Positions 27,429-37,100 of a stretch of DNA of 64,000 bases are shown here, one piece after another. The first letter of the stretch is position 1. Every line of letters starts with the position of its first letter. The notes under the pieces were generated by a model that saw only the letters and a program-made list of their open reading frames with translations, was not told where the DNA came from and did not search any database. Source of the DNA: Chitinispirillales bacterium (GTDB lineage: Bacteria; Fibrobacterota; Chitinivibrionia; Chitinivibrionales; Chitinispirillaceae); the NCBI GenBank assembly GCA_031254105.1, contig JAIRVB010000033.1:1-64000 (forward strand). The letters are read 5' to 3'. The position numbers and the translations under genes were made by a program.

Positions 27429-28930
27429 GTCCTGTTGCGTCAGGTAAAGTAAAACCTTCCCGTAAGGCTAAACGCTTTGCTTATGCGAGCCGTATTTTCT
27501 CTCCTTTACGGCTCAGCGTCCTAGCAGCCGCGGTTGTCGGTTTCAGCAAACCAAAAGGCAAAGAAGCCGGACTCCTTATGATACAGATTGACGGATTGTC
27601 AAGGCGCCAGTTAGAGAGAGCGCTTGAGAACGGTAAAATGCCTTTTATCTCTTCTCTTATAAGGCAAAAAAACTATAGTACCGGCTCATTCTACTCAGGA
27701 CTGCCCTCAAGTACTCCAGGGGTTCAAGCAGAACTTTTTTATGGAGTAAAAAACGCGGTACCAGCTTTTGGATTTATGCACCGTCAAAGCGGCGAAGTGT
27801 GGACTATGCTTACCGCTAAAGCTTCATCATGGGTACAAAACAAACTCAAAAAGCAGTCAAACAGTATTTTAAAAGGCGGCAGCGCATATTCCGATATATA
27901 CAATGAATCTGCGGCGGTTTCCGGATTTTGCTCACCCGACATGAGTATACGTTCTTACTTGCGCCCTTTTAATCCGCTGGGTGCTGTTTTACTCACTATT
28001 ATTCACGCTCCGACCATTATCAGAACAGCTTGCTTATTAGTGATAGAACTTGTTGTCGCGCTTGTTGATCTTGCAAGAGGGCTTATTCAGAAAGAGAACA
28101 TTTTGATGGAGCTTTCATTCATAGGCGCGCGCGTGGGACTTTGTGTTATACTGCGTGAAGCTATAACGTCAAGTGTATGCATAGACGCAAGCCGCGGACT
28201 GCCGATTATCCACTGCAATTTTTTGGGATACGACGAACAGGCGCACCGCCGCGGACCATCTTCCCGTTTTGCCCACTGGACTCTTAAAGGGATAGACTAC
28301 GCCGTAAAGAGAATGTGTATGGCAGCTTCGCGGTCAAATAGGCGTGACTATCAGGTGTGGATATACTCAGATCACGGTCAGGAGAAAACACTGTCTTACT
28401 CCAGCGTTACCGGAACATCCGTACAAAAAGCAATTCGTGAATTGCTCAAAAAAGATGCCGGCGTTCCGAGAGTGGTATCTGTCGGGCCTGTAGGACATGT
28501 TTATTTTTGTAAATCTTATTCAAACGCGTATTTACAAAATACAGCGAAGCTACTTGTCGAAAAATGTTCAATACCTCTTGTAATGATGAAAGTGGATAGT
28601 AAAAAAGCAAAGGCATGGACTCGCCGTGGTGTGTTTATGCTGCCCCGCGACGCAGTTGATGTACTTGGGGACAATCATCCTTTTTTGCGGGAAGCGGCGC
28701 GCGACCTGGCTGCTCTGGTACACAATGAGGATTCGGGTGATCTTGTGATTTGCGGCTGGGAGCCGCAAGGGATACCGTTAAGTTTTCCGAAAGAAAACGG
28801 CGCTCATGCCGGGCCGGGCATAGAGGAAACTCATGGTTTTTATTTAGTGCCGCCTGCGGCAAATATCCCGCAAAAAAGTTACCTGCGCCCCTGTGACCTC
28901 AGAAATGTTGTTATCAAATATTTTAGTTAG
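27425..28930 (+). CDS. Alkaline-phosphatase-superfamily phosphodiesterase
   Basis: A 501-aa protein of the type I phosphodiesterase / nucleotide pyrophosphatase group. Metal-binding and nucleophile motifs are visible: LMIQIDGLSRRQL, PSSTPGVQAELFYG (Ser/Thr nucleophile region), NFLGYDEQAHRRGPSS, IYSDHGQE and late HAGPGIEETHGF. A hydrophobic pair around 180-215 (VLLTIIHAPTIIRTACLLVI, ELVVALVDL) could be a membrane hairpin. No signal peptide is evident, although the N-terminus is basic with a hydrophobic stretch near LSVLAAAVVGF. It is translationally coupled to the S41 protease. The substrate is unknown and could be a phospholipid or teichoic-like head group. Confidence 0.8.
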   Translation: MSPVASGKVKPSRKAKRFAYASRIFSPLRLSVLAAAVVGFSKPKGKEAGLLMIQIDGLSRRQLERALENGKMPFISSLIRQKNYSTGSFYSGLPSSTPGVQAELFYGVKNAVPAFGFMHRQSGEVWTMLTAKASSWVQNKLKKQSNSILKGGSAYSDIYNESAAVSGFCSPDMSIRSYLRPFNPLGAVLLTIIHAPTIIRTACLLVIELVVALVDLARGLIQKENILMELSFIGARVGLCVILREAITSSVCIDASRGLPIIHCNFLGYDEQAHRRGPSSRFAHWTLKGIDYAVKRMCMAASRSNRRDYQVWIYSDHGQEKTLSYSSVTGTSVQKAIRELLKKDAGVPRVVSVGPVGHVYFCKSYSNAYLQNTAKLLVEKCSIPLVMMKVDSKKAKAWTRRGVFMLPRDAVDVLGDNHPFLREAARDLAALVHNEDSGDLVICGWEPQGIPLSFPKENGAHAGPGIEETHGFYLVPPAANIPQKSYLRPCDLRNVVIKYFS

Positions 28931-29044
28931 CGGAGACCAACATAGGCGGCTTTAAAGAGAATATAAATGGTTTTCCGTAAGTTTGCTAATTACTGCGGAA
29001 TGCAGACTGCGTTTATCGAAACATAAGCCGGATATTAAACCATT

Positions 29045-29108
29045 TAATAATACAGCAAAAAATTCTACCGCGTTTTAACTTTTTTATTTTTGCGTTCTGC
29101 ATTATTCC
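29045..29108. repeat. Degenerate GCAGAAT-type repeat between convergent genes
   Basis: AATAATACAGC at the left and TTTATTTTTGCG, TTCTGCATTATT at the right are an eroded version of the 17946-18008 hairpin. It sits between the phosphodiesterase gene and asnS, which converge here. The rest of 28931-29121 shows nothing else. Confidence 0.4.
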
Positions 29109-29121
29109 CGCACCATGGGTA

Positions 29122-30507
29122 CTAAAACTCAGCACTCCCCGGAAAACGAGGAAACGGAATAACTTCCCTTATATTCTGCAACCCTGTAACAAAAAGCAGA
29201 AGTCTCTCAAATCCCAAACCAAAACCCGCATGAGGAGCCCCCCCAAACTTGCGTAAATCAAGATACCACCAGTAATTACGCTCGTCAAGGCCGCACTCTT
29301 TTATTCTTGAGATGAGTACGTCCATACGCTCTTCACGCTCCGAACCGCCTATAAGTTCCCCGATTCCCGGCACTAAAATATCCATCGCCCTTACTGTTCT
29401 GCCGTCATCATTAAGCCGCATGTAAAAAGCTTTGATCGCCTTTGGGTAGTCATAGACGATCACAGGTTTTTTAAAAATGTGTTCTGTAAGAAACCGCTCA
29501 TGTTCAGATTGAATATCAGCCCCCCATGATACGGGATACTCAAACGCGTGTCCACTTGACGAAAGCCTCTCAACCGCCTCCGTATAACTGATACGCTCAA
29601 ACCCCTGTAGCGCCACGCTTTCCAAATTGGAAAGAACCGCCGGATTTACGCGGCTGTTAAAAAACTCTATATCTTCCCTGTTATGCTCAAGCACATAGGC
29701 GCAAAGATAACGTACAAACTCCTCGGCCAAATCCATATCCTGCTCAAGCCCGCAGAACGCCATCTCAGGCTCTATCATCCAGAATTCAGCAAGGTGACGC
29801 GAGGTATTGGAATTCTCAGCCCGAAAAGTCGGCCCAAATGTATAGATACGCCCCATAGCCATCGCGTAAGCCTCACCCTCAAGCTGACCGCTTACTGTAA
29901 GGCTTGCCGGTTTGCCGAAAAAATCTTTACTAAAGTCTATATGCCCCTGCTCTGTTTTAGGAAGCTTTTCCATATTAAGTGTTGACACTCTGAACATTTC
30001 GCCCGCGCCTTCGGCGTCGCTTGTCGTTATAATAGGGGTATGGACATAATAGAATCCGCGCTCCTGAAAAAATGTATGAACCGCAAATGAGAGCGAACTT
30101 CTCAAACGAGCCACCGCGGAAATTGTGTTGGTGCGCGGCCGCAGGTGCGCAATCTCCCGCAGATACTCAAACGAATGTTTCTTCTTTTGCAGGGGATAAT
30201 CAGGCGGAGCGACATTATACACAGTTACCTCAGTGGCCTGAAGCTCATATTTTTGCCCCTTGCCTAAAGACTCTGTTAGTACCCCTTTCACCCGAACACT
30301 GCTGCCGGTTGTCACACGCGAAAGAAGCGTTTCAAAATCGGGAAGCGTGCCAGGAATAACAGCCTGTATCCCCGATAAACAGGAACCGTCATTAACCTCA
30401 TAGAAGCAGAACCCCTTGCCGTCTCTGCGGGTTCTTACCCATCCGTCAATTACTACCTCCGCTCCGGCGCCCTGGAGCGCTAAAATTTCCTTTATCCTGC
30501 TTTGCAT
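29122..30507 (-). CDS. asnS: Asparaginyl-tRNA synthetase
   Basis: A 461-aa class IIb aminoacyl-tRNA synthetase. An N-terminal OB-fold anticodon-binding domain ([25 protein letters not shown]) precedes the catalytic domain with [39 protein letters not shown] (motif 2) and the C-terminal [29 protein letters not shown] (motif 3). The last motif, with [11 protein letters not shown], is characteristic of AsnRS over AspRS. The start overlaps the apt 3' end by 16 bp, so apt-asnS form an operon. Confidence 0.96.
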   Translation of the reverse strand: MQSRIKEILALQGAGAEVVIDGWVRTRRDGKGFCFYEVNDGSCLSGIQAVIPGTLPDFETLLSRVTTGSSVRVKGVLTESLGKGQKYELQATEVTVYNVAPPDYPLQKKKHSFEYLREIAHLRPRTNTISAVARLRSSLSFAVHTFFQERGFYYVHTPIITTSDAEGAGEMFRVSTLNMEKLPKTEQGHIDFSKDFFGKPASLTVSGQLEGEAYAMAMGRIYTFGPTFRAENSNTSRHLAEFWMIEPEMAFCGLEQDMDLAEEFVRYLCAYVLEHNREDIEFFNSRVNPAVLSNLESVALQGFERISYTEAVERLSSSGHAFEYPVSWGADIQSEHERFLTEHIFKKPVIVYDYPKAIKAFYMRLNDDGRTVRAMDILVPGIGELIGGSEREERMDVLISRIKECGLDERNYWWYLDLRKFGGAPHAGFGLGFERLLLFVTGLQNIREVIPFPRFPGSAEF

Positions 30508-31031
30508 ACTTCTTCACTGTTGTAATTTATAAGTGTCTTTGGATTGTAACGTCCGATTTTTTCCTCATAGTTAAGAAACGGCAACCCTATTATTGAAAAA
30601 ATTCCTGCGACCCTGGCGCCTACACTCTCAACCATAGCTGCCACAGCCGCAAGCGTTCCTCCTGTAGCGATCAGATCGTCAATAATAAGCCAGCGTTTTC
30701 CTGGGATAAGATCCTCCTCATGAATCTCAAGAGTAGCGGAACCGTATTCCAGATCATAAGACATCTCAATGGTTTTGCATGGAAGCTTACCCTTTTTTCG
30801 CGCTAAAACCAAAGGGACATTTTTATGATAAGCAAAACATGAACCCAGCAGAAACCCACGGCTCTCAATAGAGATAACCCCATCCACACTCTTATCTTCA
30901 TAAAACTCAAGCATGGAATCTACAACAAACCTAAAGGCAGGCGGGTTGGCGAAGATGCTTGTAATGTCATAAAAGAGAACTCCTGGTTTGGGAAAATCGG
31001 GTACCTTGCGAATTGCACTGTCGAGATCCAT
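30492..31031 (-). CDS. apt: Adenine phosphoribosyltransferase
   Basis: A 179-aa purine-salvage enzyme converting adenine plus PRPP to AMP. The N-terminus [24 protein letters not shown] and the PRPP loop [20 protein letters not shown] are diagnostic. [31 protein letters not shown] is the usual hood/flexible-loop region. Length is normal. First gene of apt-asnS. The overlap suggests coupling. Confidence 0.95.
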   Translation of the reverse strand: MDLDSAIRKVPDFPKPGVLFYDITSIFANPPAFRFVVDSMLEFYEDKSVDGVISIESRGFLLGSCFAYHKNVPLVLARKKGKLPCKTIEMSYDLEYGSATLEIHEEDLIPGKRWLIIDDLIATGGTLAAVAAMVESVGARVAGIFSIIGLPFLNYEEKIGRYNPKTLINYNSEEVCKAG

Positions 31032-31101
31032 TGAATTAAGTCCTTCCGTTTACAAAATATTTGGCGTTATAGTGTTGATATTACGATAATAAGTAAACTG
31101 T

Positions 31102-34100
31102 CTATAAATATTTTTTGAGTACCTCATTCTTCAGTTTCGGAATTTCGGCTAATAATTTTTCAAAACCAACAATTTCCGTTTCAATTTTTTCGATTTCGGA
31201 AACGATTTTTTGTTGTTCGGGAAGAGGAGGAAGAGGAACAGGTAAAGATGATAATAAAGTTTGATTTAAACTTTTAATATTTGAGCCGCCACTATTTTTC
31301 GTCAGTTTTTCTCTAACCGTTTCTGTTCGTAAATAATAACAAAGATACTTTGAATTAACTTTTTCAAAATCAGGTCTAATTCTTATAGTAAAACCGGAAA
31401 AAGAAGTATTTGGCAATATTTTATCTATCAACAAAAATCGACCGACTAAATTTGCTGAACCATTAGAACGCACAACAAGCAAATCGTTAGGTTCTAATAA
31501 ATAATCTTCTGTAAGTTTGCCGTCAATTTGTATTTGTTCTATCAAGTCCAAATTTGGAACAATATTATTTTGAAAATCACCAACACCAATAATATTTACT
31601 ATATCTCCTGCACTTTTACGGTTATAATTTAAACCATTTTTCAAAGCAACAATATCCCTCAATTCAATAGTTTCAAATTTAAGGGTTTCAAATATGTGCC
31701 CTATTTCGTTATACAGTTTTTTTGTTTTTTCTTTTGCCTCCACCTCTTTATTTTCCAACACATCAATTTCCGCAACTATTTTCTGTTGTATTTCTTTTGG
31801 TGGGAGGGGAATTTGAATAGAATTAAATACGTCAACATCAATATTTTTTTGGGCAACACCTCTGCCACATAAATAAACCGTCTCTTGATTTAAAAATAGA
31901 TAATAATCAAGAAATTTTTGATTCAATAATTTACTTGAACTATTTAATGTCATCCCTGAATCATTAAGGAAAAATTCTCCTGAAACAAATCTTACACACT
32001 CGGGAGACATTCCAAATCTCGAAATAATATAAGAATCTTTTCTATTGAATGAATTTGCCTTAAAAGTTTCTCCGCCGCCGCCAAATACAGGAAAAATAGT
32101 TCCTTCTTCTATTTTTCTTACTATTCTTGCGCCGTAATTAATTTGCGAAACATCGCCCAATTTTACAATTTCCCACTTACTCTCAATCTTCACTTTTTTT
32201 TTAACATTGGTCGAAATATTTTTAGCAAACCCCGCTCTGTCAAAAGTCAGCATATCCACCAGGCGAACACGAGAAATATTATTCTTCAAACATTCGTCAA
32301 TCGGGAAATCATAATCACCTAAAAATGCTTTGTATATATATGTACTTGCTTTTTCTTTGTTGTCAAATCGTTCTTCATCAAAAAGTTTGGTGCATTCGGT
32401 AATTGTTTTTCCTCGCTGTATAGGGTGTATGCCTTCGCTGCCGCGCCGATTTGAAAATTCATAGCCGAGAAACCGTTTTTCTGCATCTTTTTCGCCCGTT
32501 TTTACGAGAACTACTTTTTGCGGGTATGCTAAAATAAAATAAAGCAATTTTTCTTTTTCGGTATTAATTACAAACTTCCAAAAATCTTTTTCATTTTTTG
32601 CTTTTATTTTTTTTCGGTATTCTTTGTAAATTTCGTGATTTTCAATATTGTCATTCGGTTGATTTTTGAGCATTGAAACATAATCATCAAAACTTATATT
32701 CTCCCAAACAAGATTCAGATATTCGGAAATCGGTTTTTCAATGCCGTTTATTGCGTTATCTCGATAATTATCTAAAGAATTTTTAAGATATTCATCAAAA
32801 CGCTGAAAATCATAGTTATTTCTTCGGCGCAAAAACAAAACAACTGTATTTGTGCCTGTTGCCATAAATGTATTACTGCCTAATTCGGTAATCGCGACAA
32901 TTTCAAAATATTTCAAAATTATTTCGCGGGATTTTGTGTAAATTCCTTCGTTACTTAAAATAGAACTCGGTAAAATTACACCAGCTATTCCGCCATCTTT
33001 TAATAATTGTTTTGTGCGTTCAACAAACAAACATTCTATTTCGCTGCTGTTGTCGGTTAAATTGCTGTAAAGGTCAAAATCGTTTTCAGTGTAATAATCT
33101 CGTGTGGTTTGTCTAAATGCAGAAACCGAATAAGGCGGGTTGCTCAGTAAAATATCAAATTGTTGATTATCTATTGAGGTGTCTCTGGCATCTTTTTTCA
33201 GTTTGTCTTTGTAATTTTTACACTTGTTGAAATTAGCAAGCCCATCGCTTAAAATTACATTTGCCAAACCATCTCCGTGAAGGTAACAACCAACTTTTCC
33301 TACTTTAACTAAACGATAATCTTTTTCAATCCCGTAAACATAATCAGGCGCCCAATCAAAATGGTTTTCTTTCCAATTTTTAATTTTTTTTGCAGTTTCG
33401 TCAATATAATCTGTAGGTTTTTCCAAAGAAATTAATCGTTGAACTTCGTGCATGTATTCAGTTATAAAATGTCCGCTTCCGGCAGCATAATCAATCATAT
33501 ATGGTAACACATCACCATCTTTTTGTTTCAGTTTTTCAGAAACAATTATATCAAGAGGCAAACTTTTTATAATAAATTGTGCTACCGGAACAGGAGTAAA
33601 AAACTGTCCGGATTCTTGTTTCAAGCCTGTTGTTAGAAGTAACTCAAAAAAATCGGAAAGATATTGCTGTCTTTTATTATAACGAATTCTATAATTTTGA
33701 ATAAGTTCGACTATTTCTTTAACAACTTTTGCATTCTCTAAAAACGATTGATTGTCAAACACTTCCTTAACTGCAAATTCATTGTTTTTTTCCAAGCGAA
33801 GCCTGATAATCTCTTGAAGCAAATCTTTTTTCACACTCTCATCAAGTGTTCCATATCTGTCATTAAACGCTTTTTCTGAAAAATCACTTACAGTTCGTTC
33901 TAAAAATTTTTGCATTCCTTTGCAGTAAAGGTCTGTTAGGCGTAATTGAAAATCAACATGGTTATCAACTCCTTCTCGCCACTGAAATTCTAATTCTTCA
34001 TTTTCATTTTTTGTTGTTTCATCATACACTTTACATAAAAACAAAGTGAAAATTTTATTAAAAGCGTTGCCTTTGTCAGAAACAACATTATGTCGAAGTA

Positions 34101-34809
34101 TTTCCAAAAAACGATTGAAAATAAAACTTGAATCTTCCGAGCGTATTTCTTTAAGTTGTCTTTTTATTATAGCCTTACTTTGAAAATTATACGGCTTTAG
34201 CCAATCTTCAAAAATGCCGTTATCTTTCGTGAGTTTATTCCATTTCTCATAGAAATCTTTTACATCTCCCGTGCGGTAATCGTCTTCTATTTTTACAATT
34301 TCATTGCGATAAATTATTTCTTTGCCCTTGAGTTCAGAGGCGTAAAGCATTATTACATCAGCTTTGTTACTAAATTTGAAGTAAGTAAAAAGTTGTCCAC
34401 CGTCTTTTTTCATGCGGGTAACCGCTTTTTCAAATTCTTTACCGAATGTCTTACATTCTATAAGCAAATACTCTGAACCATTGTCACGAGTTACGCAAAT
34501 ATCCAAACGTCCCGAAGTACCATGTCCGGCAGGATAAGTCTTTTCTAAAACAATATTTTCTGGTTTGTACCCTTTTTCAAGTAAACGATCCACACACTCA
34601 AGCACAACAAAATTTTCGGGTTGGGAAAAGTTTTGCGTCGTTTTGCTTTCACACAGAATTTTATCACCATAGTTGATTGCTTTTTTATCAAAATCAACCT
34701 CAATAACGTAACCGTTCTCATATATCTTCTCAAAAATACCGAGAGAACCCTCTTGGGGCTTAAATCCTAATATCTGTATTAGACCCTTGATCTGTTTTTC
34801 ATCGTCCAT
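31102..34809 (-). CDS. Single-chain restriction-modification enzyme (nuclease-methylase-specificity fusion)
   Basis: A 1235-aa fused R-M-S protein. Residues ~60-150 are a PD-(D/E)xK nuclease of the HsdR-N type (GRLDICVTRD with D103, LLIECK with E118 and K120). The N6-adenine methylase follows with MIDYAAGSGHFITEYMHEV (SAM motif, ~435) and ILLSNPPYS (motif IV, ~558). From ~875 to the end are two HsdS-like target-recognition units (KWEIVKLGDVSQINYGARI...PLPPKEIQQKIVAEI and ETIELRDIVALKNGLNYN...PLPPLPEQQKIVSEI). This is the organisation of Type IIB/IIG enzymes such as AloI. AT-rich composition and flanking remnants indicate horizontal gain. No separate hsdR gene is present. Confidence 0.9.
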   Translation of the reverse strand: MDDEKQIKGLIQILGFKPQEGSLGIFEKIYENGYVIEVDFDKKAINYGDKILCESKTTQNFSQPENFVVLECVDRLLEKGYKPENIVLEKTYPAGHGTSGRLDICVTRDNGSEYLLIECKTFGKEFEKAVTRMKKDGGQLFTYFKFSNKADVIMLYASELKGKEIIYRNEIVKIEDDYRTGDVKDFYEKWNKLTKDNGIFEDWLKPYNFQSKAIIKRQLKEIRSEDSSFIFNRFLEILRHNVVSDKGNAFNKIFTLFLCKVYDETTKNENEELEFQWREGVDNHVDFQLRLTDLYCKGMQKFLERTVSDFSEKAFNDRYGTLDESVKKDLLQEIIRLRLEKNNEFAVKEVFDNQSFLENAKVVKEIVELIQNYRIRYNKRQQYLSDFFELLLTTGLKQESGQFFTPVPVAQFIIKSLPLDIIVSEKLKQKDGDVLPYMIDYAAGSGHFITEYMHEVQRLISLEKPTDYIDETAKKIKNWKENHFDWAPDYVYGIEKDYRLVKVGKVGCYLHGDGLANVILSDGLANFNKCKNYKDKLKKDARDTSIDNQQFDILLSNPPYSVSAFRQTTRDYYTENDFDLYSNLTDNSSEIECLFVERTKQLLKDGGIAGVILPSSILSNEGIYTKSREIILKYFEIVAITELGSNTFMATGTNTVVLFLRRRNNYDFQRFDEYLKNSLDNYRDNAINGIEKPISEYLNLVWENISFDDYVSMLKNQPNDNIENHEIYKEYRKKIKAKNEKDFWKFVINTEKEKLLYFILAYPQKVVLVKTGEKDAEKRFLGYEFSNRRGSEGIHPIQRGKTITECTKLFDEERFDNKEKASTYIYKAFLGDYDFPIDECLKNNISRVRLVDMLTFDRAGFAKNISTNVKKKVKIESKWEIVKLGDVSQINYGARIVRKIEEGTIFPVFGGGGETFKANSFNRKDSYIISRFGMSPECVRFVSGEFFLNDSGMTLNSSSKLLNQKFLDYYLFLNQETVYLCGRGVAQKNIDVDVFNSIQIPLPPKEIQQKIVAEIDVLENKEVEAKEKTKKLYNEIGHIFETLKFETIELRDIVALKNGLNYNRKSAGDIVNIIGVGDFQNNIVPNLDLIEQIQIDGKLTEDYLLEPNDLLVVRSNGSANLVGRFLLIDKILPNTSFSGFTIRIRPDFEKVNSKYLCYYLRTETVREKLTKNSGGSNIKSLNQTLLSSLPVPLPPLPEQQKIVSEIEKIETEIVGFEKLLAEIPKLKNEVLKKYL

Positions 34810-34931
34810 TACAGAAGCCTTTCAAAGTGAAAATAAACGTGTCCGTATCCTACTGTTATACTGTCTCCATAAAATAATTCTTGCTGATAGAGTTTCGTAC
34901 TGTGGATGTAGTATTTTTAATATATAAAATT

Positions 34932-35283
34932 ATGAACAGAACCGATAAAGCGATAGTATAAGTATATTTAACAGCGGAGATAATTGCAGCCAAAGTGTAG
35001 TCATGGCCTATTGCGATCTATTTGGTTTAAATATAAAAAAAGTCCGGCTATTGCCGCGGGTTATGGCGGAGAGATTGCCGGTATGCGGCAGATGTGCGGC
35101 GTCATAAACGCAATGATAATTCTTGCCGGGCTGAAATTTTGCGGCGAAGGCACGGATAAGAAACGGCTTAATGAAACCATCGTAACCACGGTCAGTGAAT
35201 TCCAGTTAACGGCAAGCTCCGATAACTGCAAAATTCTTCTCTCAAAAGTTGCCGGTTTTGATGATATGATTTTATTGGTATAG
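34932..35283 (+). pseudogene. Decayed C_GCAxxG_C_C-family redox protein
   Basis: Pieces of one protein lie in three frames. MNRTDKAIV (from ATG 34932) stops at TAA. A second frame reads FNSGDNCSQSVVMAYCDLFG then LNIKK. After an A7 run at 35035-35041 a third frame continues SPAIAAGYGGEIAGMRQMCG and VINAMIILAGLKFCGEGTDK to TAG 35283. Joined, these follow the C_GCAxxG_C_C family layout (NCSQ..., GGEIAGM, MCG). At least two frameshifts make it a pseudogene. It may originally have been a redox-active membrane-associated protein. Confidence 0.7.
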
Positions 35284-35371
35284 AGTAAATAATGGACAAA
35301 AAGGAAACAAAGAGTTTTTAATACAAGATCCTGATGGATATTTATTAAGATTTTCAGAAAATATGTCATAA
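35270..35371 (+). pseudogene. C-terminal fragment of a VOC/glyoxalase-fold protein
   Basis: A short frame ending TAA at 35369-35371 reads NNGQKGNKEFLIQDPDGYLL then RFSENMS. The EFLIQDPDGYLLRF motif is the C-terminal metal-binding strand of vicinal-oxygen-chelate (bleomycin-resistance/glyoxalase-like) proteins. Only about 30 residues remain, directly behind the decayed C_GCAxxG gene, so the two were probably joined by deletion. Confidence 0.65.
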
Positions 35372-35388
35372 TGCGAAAATTATACTTC

Positions 35389-35441
35389 GCGTAACAAACA
35401 ATATACGCTTCACCACTTTTGGCGGCTCCGCGGGGTTACGT
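35389..35441. repeat. attC-like inverted repeat before nitroreductase gene
   Basis: GCGTAAC (35389-35395) and GTTACGT (35435-35441) are near reverse complements enclosing ~40 bases rich in TTCACCACTTTTGGCGG. It begins 17 bases after the VOC fragment stop and ends upstream of the nitroreductase. It deviates from the strict RYYYAAC/GTTRRRY consensus. Confidence 0.35.
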
Positions 35442-35516
35442 TAGTCGAAATAATTTTTGAATTGGCCGGTGGCGTAATATAAGATTTTTGCTAATCTAAA
35501 AAATATGGAGGATATA

Positions 35517-36143
35517 GTGGATTTTTATGATGTTGTAAAATCAAGAAGGACTATTCGTGAATTTTGTGATAAAAAAGTGGATAAAGAAATAATTGAAAGG
35601 ATTTTATCCGCAGGATTAATGGCGCCAACAAATGATCATTTAAGAAATTGGGAATTTGTGGTTATTTTGGAAAAAGAGATAATTGAAAAAATAATTAGTC
35701 CTTTACCAAAAACTATTTCCAAAAAAGAACTTGATTCTGTAATTGAAACATGGGAAGTCGGAGCGCCTTTTCAAAAAGAAATGTATGAAAACGCAATACC
35801 GAAGCAATACAAAATGCTGATCCAATCCGAGTGTTTGATATTGCCGTTCTTTAAGCAAGAGAGTCCATTGCTGAAACCAGAAAATTTGAGCGCGCTAAAT
35901 AATTTTGCTTCAATTTGGTGTTGTTTGGAGAATATTATGCTCGCGGCAACAGTAGAAAATTTAGGTTGTGCAATGCGAATACCTTTTGAGAAAGAAACAG
36001 AACATATATTTGAAACAATAAAACATCCAAAAGAATATTTTATGCCATGCTACTTGGCCATTGGATATCCTTTATCAAATAATAGAACTCCTGAACAAAT
36101 TAAGCAAAATATAAAGGAAAAAATCCACTATAATAAATGGTAA
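35517..36143 (+). CDS. Nitroreductase-family flavoprotein
   Basis: A 208-aa FMN-dependent nitroreductase-fold oxidoreductase. The N-terminus DFYDVVKSRRTIREFCDKKVD and GLMAPTNDHLRNWEFVVI are the usual FMN-binding segments. WCCLENIMLAATVENLGCAMR and the C-terminal YLAIGYPL complete the fold. I place the start at GTG 35517, because GGAGG lies 5 bases upstream and MDFYDVVKSRR is the normal family N-terminus. The ATG at 35505 would overlap that SD. It stands alone between two attC-like inverted repeats. Codon usage is AT-rich. The substrate is unknown. Confidence 0.85.
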   Translation: MDFYDVVKSRRTIREFCDKKVDKEIIERILSAGLMAPTNDHLRNWEFVVILEKEIIEKIISPLPKTISKKELDSVIETWEVGAPFQKEMYENAIPKQYKMLIQSECLILPFFKQESPLLKPENLSALNNFASIWCCLENIMLAATVENLGCAMRIPFEKETEHIFETIKHPKEYFMPCYLAIGYPLSNNRTPEQIKQNIKEKIHYNKW

Positions 36144-36167
36144 AATAATAAAAACAAATATTACTTT

Positions 36168-36247
36168 GCCTAACAACCGGGACACACTTTGTTTTCTTCA
36201 GCCACCAGGCTTCCGCAAAACCGCAGTGCGGATATGCCAGGGTTGTT
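36168..36247. repeat. attC-like inverted repeat after nitroreductase gene
   Basis: GCCTAAC (36168-36174, fits RYYYAAC) lies 24 bases after the nitroreductase stop. The inverted repeat AACAACC (36172-36178) / GGTTGTT (36241-36247) encloses a GC-richer imperfect stem. No clean GTTRRRY is seen at the right end. Confidence 0.35.
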
Positions 36248-36326
36248 TGTTCCTAAAACCGGAACCGCTATTTAAAATGATGCTGTCTTTATTCCGCTTT
36301 AGTTTTTGTAAATTATGATTATCATC

Positions 36327-37100
36327 TTAAATACTCATCTGCATCCGCTTATTATAAAGCGTCTTATACCCAAAATAAAGTGAACAAAACACTGATAAAC
36401 ATGTTACCGCACAAATGGCGATAATAATTGCGATTTGATAGAGTATCGCTGTCGCAGGCAGAGTGCCGGAAAGTATCTGCCCTGTCATCATACCCGGCAA
36501 TGAGATAATCCCCATACCGATCATGGAATAAAGCGTAGGCAGCAGCGCGGTTTCCACGGCTTGATTAACAAAGGGAATTAAAATTTTTTGCGGTGTTACG
36601 CCGATATTTAAAAGCGAATCAATGCGAAGCTGCTTAGATTTTATATTTTCGTTAAACACCCGCAAGCCAAGACTCACCCCTGTCATGGCATTGCCTATTA
36701 TCATTCCGCTGATAGGGATAGTATACTGCGGATTAAATATATTTACGCCAACTACTGCCATAATAAAAAAACAAACGATACTGAGTCCGGTAAGCGCTAA
36801 AGAAAATCCCACAATTATTTTGAACTTTTTGTTGATGCTTTTATTACGCGACAATGTAACATATATGGCAAATCCGGTCATTAATAACAGGTAAGCGAGC
36901 GTGAATACAGGATGTGGATTCTTTAAAATATATGTCAATACTAACCCGGCTAACGCTAATTGCGCTGTCATGCGAAAACTTGCCGCAACTAACAGTTTTG
37001 TTTGGTTGATTTTGCACTTTTTCATAATGAGAAGCACGATAATCAACAACAGATATATCAGCGCGAATTGCCATATGTTTAATGAGACAATTTCACTCAT
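36327..37100 (-). CDS. fetB: FetB-like ABC transporter permease
   Basis: A 257-aa permease of the FetB/UPF0014 family (iron-export ABC transporter of E. coli). About seven transmembrane helices are visible. ISGMIIGNAMTGVSLGLRVF and LPTLYSMIGMGIISLPGMMTGQILSG are highly characteristic. The start is ATG 37100 (MSEIVSLNIWQFALIYLLLI), overlapping the ATPase stop by 8 bp. A longer frame to 37175 lies inside the ATPase gene and is rejected. With fetA it forms a two-gene operon. Metal specificity is by homology only. Confidence 0.88.
   Translation of the reverse strand: MSEIVSLNIWQFALIYLLLIIVLLIMKKCKINQTKLLVAASFRMTAQLALAGLVLTYILKNPHPVFTLAYLLLMTGFAIYVTLSRNKSINKKFKIIVGFSLALTGLSIVCFFIMAVVGVNIFNPQYTIPISGMIIGNAMTGVSLGLRVFNENIKSKQLRIDSLLNIGVTPQKILIPFVNQAVETALLPTLYSMIGMGIISLPGMMTGQILSGTLPATAILYQIAIIIAICAVTCLSVFCSLYFGYKTLYNKRMQMSI

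Noticed and set aside
35030-35045. Programmed -1 frameshift at A AAA AAA in the C_GCAxxG gene
   Set aside because: The heptamer is in correct phase, but a second frameshift and an early stop upstream show general decay, so pseudogenisation is simpler.
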